Below, in pieces: positions 1-5,326 of a stretch of DNA of 5,826 nt. The DNA is from JAODBQ01 sp038213195. Its GTDB lineage: Bacteria > Actinomycetota > Acidimicrobiia > Acidimicrobiales > Ilumatobacteraceae. The DNA lies in NCBI GenBank assembly GCA_038213195.1, contig JBBQTN010000297.1, forward strand, positions 1-5,826, read 5' to 3'. Positions within the stretch are counted from its first letter, which is position 1. Each line of letters starts with the position of its first letter. Under the pieces are notes generated by a model, which did not search any database, was not told the DNA's origin, and saw only the letters and a list, made by a program, of their open reading frames with translations. Both the position numbers and the translations under genes were made by a program.

Positions 1-2735
1 CCGCCGCAGATTCTCGTGTTGAGGTCGTTGGTGGAGAGTTCTGCTTGCGCCTGGGCGAGGTGAGCTCGTGCCTGGTGGGGGTTGCGGAAGGTTTCGATGT
101 AGCCGAGCATCGCTGAGGCGAACATTCGGACCCCCGCGGCGTCGGACGTCGTCAGGTTCTGGGCGATGTGCCGGTACCCCATGTGGTCGCCGAGCCACGA
201 GCGGATCGGAAGCGAGATCGCGCGTAGATAGTCACCCAGCTCGGCGTCGATCGTGTCGCAGTGGCCGATGGCGCGGTCGACGAGCGCGGTGAGCTCGAGC
301 AACGCGCCGTCGAACACGTAGGCGGAGTGGCCGCCGACGAGCAGCTCGCCGATCTCGATCCATCGACCTCTGTGGGCGCCCCACTCGAACGCGGACGTCA
401 AGTTGCTCCGCTCATGGTGTAGCCGAGCGCCGAGCCTGACCTCCCCGAAGACGGTTCGCCCGTACCTGCAGGCGAGCCGGTGAAAGTGCTCGAGATGTGC
501 GTCGCGAACTGCGGCTGCCTCACCGCTGTCGACGATTCGGTGTTCCGCATAGGCCTTCACCGTCTCCAACAGCCCGAATCGCGCCGGCTCGTACCCGTCG
601 ATGCGCACGACAAGCGATTTTGCGACGAGACTTTCGACCGCGGAGATCGCTGCGGTTCGCGGGAACTTGGCGATCGCGGCGACGGCATCGACGTCGAAGC
701 CGTCGACGAACACACCCACTGCCCGCAGGACCCTCTGCTCGTCGGGCTCGAGCAGGTCGTAGCTCCAGTCCATCGTTGCTTCTAACGTTCGTTGTCGGTG
801 GCGTCGCCGGCTGCCGGCGAGCAGTTGGAAGCGATCGTCGAGACCGCTGAGCAGTTCGGCCGGTGTCATCACTGGGATCCGTGCAGCGGCGAGCTCGATC
901 GCGAGTGGTATCCCGTCGAGTCGGGCGCAGAGCGCGGTGATCGTGCTCGTGTTGCCTTCAGTGAGCTCGAATCGTGGATCGACGGCTGTCGCACGGTCGA
1001 CGAACAGCTGGGGCCCTGGTGACTCGGGTCCGTCAGACGACAACGATCCGAGCACGATCGTGCGCTCACCGTCGACGTCGAGCGCCTCGCGGCTTGTCGC
1101 CAGGATCACGGCGTCACCGGCGACGCTCAAGAACCGCTGCGCGAACATCGCGCAGGCGTCGATGAGGTGTTCGCAGTTGTCGAGGATCACCATTGCGTTC
1201 TTGTCTGTCAGGTAGGTGATCACCTGGTCGGTCGGATCTCCGTCGCGCAACGTCCGTCCGACGGCCTTGGCGATCACCGCCGGGATATCGGCGCCGTTGA
1301 CAACGGGTGCCAGGTCGGCGAACCAAACCCCTGCGGCCCGGTGCGCCAACTCGGCCTCGCCGACGGCGATCGCTAGCCGAGTCTTGCCTGAGCCACCGAT
1401 TGCGGTCACCGTGACGAGCCGGGTGGCGAGCAGCAGCTGGCGGACCCTCGACACATCGTGTTCGCGGCCGAACAGCCGTGATGGCCGCGCCGGAAGGTTG
1501 GTGAGTCCGCGGTCGACGACTCGCAGCGGCGGGAACTTTCGGTCGCCGAGTTGGAACAGGCGCATGGTCTCGGGCACGTCACGCATGCGATGTACGCCGA
1601 GGTCGGTCGCGTTCGTCACCGCGGCGGTCGCGCGGACGACGTCGGTGATGAGGACCTGGCCGCCGTGTCCCGCCGCGGCGACTCGCGCTGCGGTGTTGAC
1701 TGCCGGCCCGAAGTAGTCACCGCTACGCTCCTCCGCCTCACCGACGTGCAGGCCCATTCGCACCCGGAGCTCCGGGCCTGGCCACGCCGTCTGGGCCAAC
1801 GCCTCCAGGCCGTCCAAGGCCGCGCGAACACCGTCGGACGCGCGGGTGAAGGCGGCCGCGAAGGAATCGCCAGCGGTCGCGAACACGTAGCCGCCGCACG
1901 CCTCGATCGCAGCGCGCAGGATCGTGTCGTGCACCGCGAGCGATGCTGACATTGCGGCTCGGTCGGCGGCCCACAACCGTGTCGAACCCTCCACGTCTGT
2001 GAAGAGGAAGGTCACCGTCCCCGACGGCGTCGACCGGGACGTTCGCCGCTCGAGGGGCGGCGAGTGGTCGAGGATCGATCGTTCGACGGCGACGAGTTCG
2101 GGTCCGGGATTGAGACCGAGCTCGTCGCGGAGCAGTTGGCGGGCTCGCTGGAAGGCACGAAGGGCGTCGTGCTGACGCCCGGCGAGCTGCAACACCCGCA
2201 TCAGCAGCGCCCAGCGATGTTCCCGGAATGGCTCGCGCTCGACGAGCTCCTCGACCGGGCCGACGAGCAGGCTCGGGTCCGATCCGTCGTCGAGGGCTTC
2301 GCCGATCGACACTTCCTCCAAGTGCGCCCGCAGCTCGCCGAGACGGACCGCCGCCGCCTTCGCCTTCGGCCACTCGGCGATCACTTCGAATGGTGACCCG
2401 CGCCACATGCCGAGCCGCTCTGTCGCAGTCGTGCGTTCGCTCGTGAAGTCGCGGGCGTCTAGGCCCACCATGGGACCGAGCCGGTATCCCGCACCGACCG
2501 TCTCGATGAACGCCGGGGCCAGCGACCGGCGAAGGGACGAGACCCGGTTCCTGACGATCTTGCTGGCCGCCGGTGGTGGCTCGTCACCCCACAGCGCGTC
2601 CACGAACTCGTCGACTCCGACGACGCGATCGTCGACCGCGAGCGCGGCCAACAAAGCGTGATTCAGCCGTCCGGAAACGTCGACCGGCTTGCCGCCGACG
2701 GCGCACTCGACCGGTCCCAGGACCCCAAGCCACAC
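1..2735 (-). CDS. AfsR/SARP-type regulator with BTAD, class III cyclase and STAND ATPase domains (3' end outside window)
   Basis: One uninterrupted minus-strand frame runs from the GTG at 2735 to the left edge: 911 codons and no stop. Domains in order: winged-helix SARP DNA-binding domain (about 1-87; LGVLGPVE at 3-10, VDALWGDEP at 45-53, GAGYRL at 81-86); BTAD helical domain (about 93-225; LGLNPGPEL at 206-214); class III nucleotide cyclase domain (about 239-396; FTDVEGST at 245-252 with metal Asp247, AGDSF with Asp290, Asn347 and Arg351 in VNTAAR); STAND/NB-ARC-like ATPase (Walker A GGSGKT at 447-452, Walker B VILDNCEHL at 516-524, TSREAL at 547-552, GIPLAIELAA at 608-617); then a helical region. 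The start is forced: an in-frame TGA lies at 2745-2747 and GTG is the only start codon between it and the conserved first strand. The role is most likely signal-dependent transcriptional activation in the cytoplasm. Relatives of this architecture are commonly near 1,000 residues or longer, so a C-terminal part is probably missing here. Leu651 is a TTA codon. The family is clear; ligand and targets are unknown. Confidence 0.93.
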   Translation of the reverse strand, partial: MWLGVLGPVECAVGGKPVDVSGRLNHALLAALAVDDRVVGVDEFVDALWGDEPPPAASKIVRNRVSSLRRSLAPAFIETVGAGYRLGPMVGLDARDFTSERTTATERLGMWRGSPFEVIAEWPKAKAAAVRLGELRAHLEEVSIGEALDDGSDPSLLVGPVEELVEREPFREHRWALLMRVLQLAGRQHDALRAFQRARQLLRDELGLNPGPELVAVERSILDHSPPLERRTSRSTPSGTVTFLFTDVEGSTRLWAADRAAMSASLAVHDTILRAAIEACGGYVFATAGDSFAAAFTRASDGVRAALDGLEALAQTAWPGPELRVRMGLHVGEAEERSGDYFGPAVNTAARVAAAGHGGQVLITDVVRATAAVTNATDLGVHRMRDVPETMRLFQLGDRKFPPLRVVDRGLTNLPARPSRLFGREHDVSRVRQLLLATRLVTVTAIGGSGKTRLAIAVGEAELAHRAAGVWFADLAPVVNGADIPAVIAKAVGRTLRDGDPTDQVITYLTDKNAMVILDNCEHLIDACAMFAQRFLSVAGDAVILATSREALDVDGERTIVLGSLSSDGPESPGPQLFVDRATAVDPRFELTEGNTSTITALCARLDGIPLAIELAAARIPVMTPAELLSGLDDRFQLLAGSRRRHRQRTLEATMDWSYDLLEPDEQRVLRAVGVFVDGFDVDAVAAIAKFPRTAAISAVESLVAKSLVVRIDGYEPARFGLLETVKAYAEHRIVDSGEAAAVRDAHLEHFHRLACRYGRTVFGEVRLGARLHHERSNLTSAFEWGAHRGRWIEIGELLVGGHSAYVFDGALLELTALVDRAIGHCDTIDAELGDYLRAISLPIRSWLGDHMGYRHIAQNLTTSDAAGVRMFASAMLGYIETFRNPHQARAHLAQAQAELSTNDLNTRICG

Positions 2736-2743
2736 CGCCCGAA

Positions 2744-2749
2744 ATCATA
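2744..2749 (-). promoter_or_regulatory. -10 hexamer TATGAT of a leaderless regulator promoter
   Basis: On the minus strand the hexamer TATGAT matches the TATAAT consensus at five of six positions. Eight bases separate it from the GTG at 2735, so transcription would begin at or next to the start codon. There is no purine-rich Shine-Dalgarno sequence in front of this GTG and no good -35 hexamer. Both absences fit a leaderless, activator-dependent promoter, which is common in actinobacteria. The in-frame TGA at 2745-2747 overlaps the hexamer and rules out an upstream start. The promoter call is inference; the bases and spacings are read directly. Confidence 0.6.
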
Positions 2750-2757
2750 GTCACGGC

Positions 2758-2786
2758 AGGGACGGGACCGGGACGTGGGCGGGACG
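2758..2786 (-). promoter_or_regulatory. SARP-type operator: three heptamer direct repeats with 11-bp period
   Basis: Read on the minus strand, the heptamers are CGTCCCG (2786-2780), CGTCCCG (2775-2769) and CGTCCCT (2764-2758). They are separated by exactly 4 bp each, giving an 11-bp period, and the proximal repeat ends exactly 8 bp before the TATGAT hexamer. Streptomyces SARPs are known to bind heptameric direct repeats of 11-bp period, with the repeat nearest the promoter 8 bp from the -10 element. The downstream gene itself encodes a SARP domain, so direct autoregulation is the simplest reading. The divergent gene at 2860 could be controlled from the same array. A further GGGAC at 2764-2768 is out of phase. 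The heptamer differs from the TCGAG-type core described for several SARPs, but heptamers vary between regulators. Confidence 0.6.
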
Positions 2787-2795
2787 ACAGCTGTC
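2786..2795. repeat. 10-bp perfect palindrome GACAGCTGTC
   Basis: GACAGCTGTC is a perfect inverted repeat. It shares its first base with the distal heptamer of the array and lies about 65 bp upstream of the plus-strand gene at 2860. It could be half of a dimeric repressor or activator operator for that gene, or chance in GC-rich DNA. No longer dyad surrounds it: flanking bases do not extend the symmetry. Confidence 0.3.
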
Positions 2796-2846
2796 ATCGT
2801 GATCGGCGTAGCCGCCCGAAGCCCGGTCTCCCCCCGGCCGCACACC

Positions 2847-2853
2847 GAAGGAG
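2847..2853 (+). promoter_or_regulatory. ribosome binding site GAAGGAG
   Basis: GAAGGAG, six bases before the ATG at 2860, is a strong Shine-Dalgarno match. It selects this ATG over the in-frame ATG at 2872, which lacks such a site. By contrast the divergent regulator gene has none, so the two sides of this intergenic region use different modes of translation initiation. Confidence 0.85.
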
Positions 2854-2859
2854 CACGAG

Positions 2860-4029
2860 ATGACCGCCATCATGTCGATCGACACCGTTCGAGAGCTGGA
2901 ACCTGTGATCCGCCGGCACGCCGCCGATGCGGAAACCCGAAGGGACATGGCGCCGGAGGTGATGTCCCGCCTCGTCGACGCCCGCGTGTTCAGGATGTGG
3001 ACCCCGGAGGTGTATGGCGGCCTCGAGATGGAGCCCAATGACGCGCTGGCGATCATGGAAGCGTTCGCCCGCATCGATGGCTCGGTGGGCTGGGTCGTCA
3101 GCAACAGCGTCACCGTCGCGATCTTCCACCAGTTCCTTCCGGCGACGGTCAACACGGAGTTACTCGGCGACCCGCGGGCCGTACCTTGCGGCGCCTTCTG
3201 GCCTCCGGGCACCGCCAAGCGGACCGGGGACGGATACATCGTCAACGGCAACTGGTCCTTCGCCAGCGCATCCCGCTCTGCCACCAGCCTCATGGTGCTG
3301 AGCGTGCTGACCGACGACTGCGGACCAGTGTGCGGAGACAACGGGGCGCCGATCAGCGTCGTCACTTTCCTCGACCCGGAGGACGTGACGTTCCTCGACA
3401 CCTGGCGCACCCTCGGCCTGCGAGCCACCGGAAGCACGAACTTCACCGTCACCGACTTGCACGTCCCCCAGGAACGGTCCTACCAGCTTGGCCCGTGGGA
3501 GACGACGGAGGGGCCGTTCGCCGCGCCGTTGTACCGCATCGGGCTGATCATCGACGCCGTGCGGATCGCGCAGGTCGGCGTCGGTATCGCCCAGGGCGCG
3601 CTCGACGAGTTCACCGAACTCGCGACGTCGAAGACCCCGGCGTACACCACGCGCCTCAGCGCCGATCGGGAGACCGTCCAAGACCGGCTGGCCCGCGCCA
3701 GCGCGCTCGTCCAAGCCGCCCGTGACACACTGCGGGCGTCGGTGCAAGCAGGGTGGAGGGACGTGCAGGACGGGCCGCGCATCACCGGCCGGACGTGCCT
3801 GCCGATGGGACTCGCGGCAGCGTTTGCGATGGACGCCTGTGTCCAAGCCGTCGACTTCCTGTACGAGTCGGCCGGATCCACTGCGTTCCGTGACGAGTGC
3901 CCCTTGCAGAAGCGGTTCCGTGATCTCCAGACACTTCGCCAGAACGCGATCACGTCATGGAGCCGTTACGAGTCGTTGGGCAAACTCATCCTTGGCCGGC
4001 GCGACGACTGGCCGTTCCATGAACTGTGA
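2860..4029 (+). CDS. acyl-CoA dehydrogenase-fold flavoprotein (type-2 C-terminal domain; group D monooxygenase-like)
   Basis: 389 residues, a full length for the acyl-CoA dehydrogenase/group D flavin monooxygenase superfamily. There is a helical N-terminal domain (about 10-108, with FARIDGSVGWVVSNS at 69-83), a beta middle domain (about 115-205; GYIVNGNWSFASAS at 125-138, TLGLRATGSTNFTV at 184-197, HVPQERS at 201-207) and a C-terminal helical bundle (about 225-379, with PLQKRFRDL at 348-356). The middle-domain motifs are those that hold the flavin in HsaA/HpaB- and DszC-like enzymes as well as dehydrogenases. The segment where acyl-CoA dehydrogenases carry their catalytic Glu reads RDLQTLRQNA (354-363), with neither Glu nor the His of several monooxygenases of this fold. 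Substrate and reaction are therefore unknown. It is soluble, with no signal peptide. Leu101 is a TTA codon. It is probably cotranscribed with the kinase gene 118 bp downstream. The fold is well supported; oxidase, monooxygenase or lyase-like chemistry cannot be separated by eye. Confidence 0.9.
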   Translation: MTAIMSIDTVRELEPVIRRHAADAETRRDMAPEVMSRLVDARVFRMWTPEVYGGLEMEPNDALAIMEAFARIDGSVGWVVSNSVTVAIFHQFLPATVNTELLGDPRAVPCGAFWPPGTAKRTGDGYIVNGNWSFASASRSATSLMVLSVLTDDCGPVCGDNGAPISVVTFLDPEDVTFLDTWRTLGLRATGSTNFTVTDLHVPQERSYQLGPWETTEGPFAAPLYRIGLIIDAVRIAQVGVGIAQGALDEFTELATSKTPAYTTRLSADRETVQDRLARASALVQAARDTLRASVQAGWRDVQDGPRITGRTCLPMGLAAAFAMDACVQAVDFLYESAGSTAFRDECPLQKRFRDLQTLRQNAITSWSRYESLGKLILGRRDDWPFHEL

Positions 4030-4034
4030 ACCGA

Positions 4035-4058
4035 CGGCGGCTCAGGCCTCGACCGCCG
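4035..4058 (+). other. weak hairpin between the two plus-strand genes
   Basis: CGGCGG (4035-4040) and CCGCCG (4053-4058) form a 6-bp GC stem with a 12-base loop, starting six bases after the stop of the flavoprotein gene. No T-run follows, so it is not a convincing intrinsic terminator. It could protect or attenuate the upstream message, or be chance. Apart from this hairpin and the ribosome binding site, the 118-bp gap from 4030 to 4147 shows no clear promoter. Confidence 0.2.
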
Positions 4059-4135
4059 GCCGGACCCTTGGCCCGCACGGGATGCAAGATACGTTCTCGT
4101 CGGCGAGGGCACGGACAGGAATGATCCGATCGAAT

Positions 4136-4142
4136 GGAGGAG
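4136..4142 (+). promoter_or_regulatory. ribosome binding site GGAGGAG deciding the kinase start
   Basis: GGAGGAG is a near-perfect anti-16S match, five bases before the ATG at 4148. The reading frame stays open upstream to an ATG at 3722 inside the flavoprotein gene, so this site is what fixes the start at 4148. The 142 upstream residues are low-complexity Arg/Ser-rich shadow translation. Confidence 0.88.
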
Positions 4143-4147
4143 CTGTC

Positions 4148-5326
4148 ATGACCACTGCGGTTCCGATCGATGCGGAGTCGATCACGGCGGACTGGCTGTC
4201 AGAGGTGCTCGGAACCCCCGTCACTGACGTCAAAATCACTGCGCTCGAGGGTGGCGTCGTCTCGGACGTCTTCCGGATCCACGACGTCCGTTATACGGAA
4301 CCGGACACCGCCCCGCCGACGACCTTCGTCGTTAAGCTCGCGACCCGGTTTGACGAACGACGGCAAATGGCACGGGCGTGCGGTCTGTACTCGAAGGAGC
4401 TGAACTTCTTTCGCCTGCTGGCGACGCAGACGCCCATCCGGTCGCCCACGGTCTACGCATGCGTGGACGACGGCGATATGAGCCCGGAGCGGTTCGCTAT
4501 CCTCATGGAAGATCTGTCCGCTCGGTCGACCATGTTCGATCAAGTCGACAACCCACCGAACCGACACGACGTCCAGACGATCGCCCGGGACGCCGCCCGG
4601 CTCCACGCGCACTACTGGGAGTCCGACGCCACGACACTTCCATGGCTGGGACGTGCGGACGGCCGGTACGTGTTCCCTCTCGATGCCCTCTGCCGGGCCA
4701 GCCCGGCGACATTCCCGGAGTTCAACAGTCTGTGGCGTCAAATGTACGGGGCGGAGCTCTTCGGCGGCGACCAGCACACCGAAGCGACCCAACTGGCGGA
4801 GCTCCTGTGCGGATCCTCGTGCGAGCTCATCCTCGATCGCATCTACGACGTGTTGTCCTCACGGCCGAAGACGTTGCTGCACGGCGACATGCGCGCCGAC
4901 AACATCTTCCACTCGAACCCATCGTCAACGATCGAACAGGGATCGCCGCTCACCTTCATCGACTGGCAACTGCTCCACGTCGGACCGCCCGGCCCGGAGC
5001 TCACCGAGGCGTGGTCCGGATCGATCGATCCACACATCCGGCGCAACGAACTCGCGCTGCTCACGGACTACCGCAACACCCTTGTCCAACTCAACCCGTC
5101 GGCAGAAACCTACTCGTTCGACATGCTGCTCGAGGACTACTCGCTCGGATACTGTTTTTGGCTGACCACCCTCATCACGGCGGGAGCAGCCACGCTGCCC
5201 TCCTTCAGCCGGCCCGACGCCGCGCGGATGAAACGACTCTGGGAGACGATGATGACGCGGTCATTGACCGCCGTCACCGACCTCTCCTGCCTGTCACGTG
5301 TAAGAACGCTCCTCAAGGCGGGCTGA
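4148..5326 (+). CDS. APH/EcKL-like phosphotransferase (kinase-like fold small-molecule kinase)
   Basis: 392 residues from the ATG with a strong ribosome binding site. The N-terminal ITADWLSEVLG (12-22) is typical of the EcKL/CHK and related phosphotransferase families. Kinase elements follow in order: a glycine-containing loop at LEGGVVSDVFRI (33-44), VVKLA with the ATP-binding Lys63, an Elk-like Glu84 in YSKELNFF, hinge ILMEDL (118-123), catalytic loop HGDMRADN (245-252) with Asp247 as the likely base and Asn252 for metal, and FIDWQ (270-274) with metal-binding Asp272. All key residues are present, so the enzyme should be active. The tail (about 305-390, LLTDYRNTLVQ and EDYSLGYCFWL) matches the helical C-lobe of EcKL-like proteins. 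The family transfers ATP phosphate to hydroxyls of small molecules such as aminoglycosides, choline, ecdysteroids or hydroxyacyl-CoAs; the substrate here is not determinable. Its place directly behind the acyl-CoA dehydrogenase-fold gene suggests they act on the same compound. Aminoglycoside resistance is possible but less likely. Confidence 0.88.
   Translation: MTTAVPIDAESITADWLSEVLGTPVTDVKITALEGGVVSDVFRIHDVRYTEPDTAPPTTFVVKLATRFDERRQMARACGLYSKELNFFRLLATQTPIRSPTVYACVDDGDMSPERFAILMEDLSARSTMFDQVDNPPNRHDVQTIARDAARLHAHYWESDATTLPWLGRADGRYVFPLDALCRASPATFPEFNSLWRQMYGAELFGGDQHTEATQLAELLCGSSCELILDRIYDVLSSRPKTLLHGDMRADNIFHSNPSSTIEQGSPLTFIDWQLLHVGPPGPELTEAWSGSIDPHIRRNELALLTDYRNTLVQLNPSAETYSFDMLLEDYSLGYCFWLTTLITAGAATLPSFSRPDAARMKRLWETMMTRSLTAVTDLSCLSRVRTLLKAG

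Noticed and set aside
1216..1716. 166-residue plus-strand open frame opposite the regulator
   Set aside because: It is antisense to the STAND and cyclase coding sequence, has no ribosome binding site or motif, and is typical of GC-rich mirror frames.
1738..2406. 222-residue minus-strand open frame
   Set aside because: It is a frame-shifted shadow of the BTAD and cyclase region of the regulator. Its translation is Arg/Gly/Pro-rich, while the true frame shows continuous domain motifs.
3160..3846. 228-residue minus-strand open frame opposite the flavoprotein gene, and the 233-residue one at 2751-3452
   Set aside because: Both are antisense shadows of a well-supported gene, with no recognisable fold or ribosome binding site. 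The second also runs through the divergent control region.
3722..4147. N-terminal extension of the kinase frame to an ATG at 3722, giving 534 residues
   Set aside because: The extra 142 residues overlap the flavoprotein gene out of frame, have no family signature, and the ATG at 4148 has a near-perfect ribosome binding site and the expected family N-terminus.
4141..4149. AGCTGTCAT shared between 2789-2797 and 4141-4149
   Set aside because: A 9-base match is plausible by chance, and the second copy is explained by the ribosome binding site spacing and the start codon.
4199..4792. 197-residue minus-strand open frame opposite the kinase gene
   Set aside because: It is a mirror of kinase codons with no domain signature or initiation signal.
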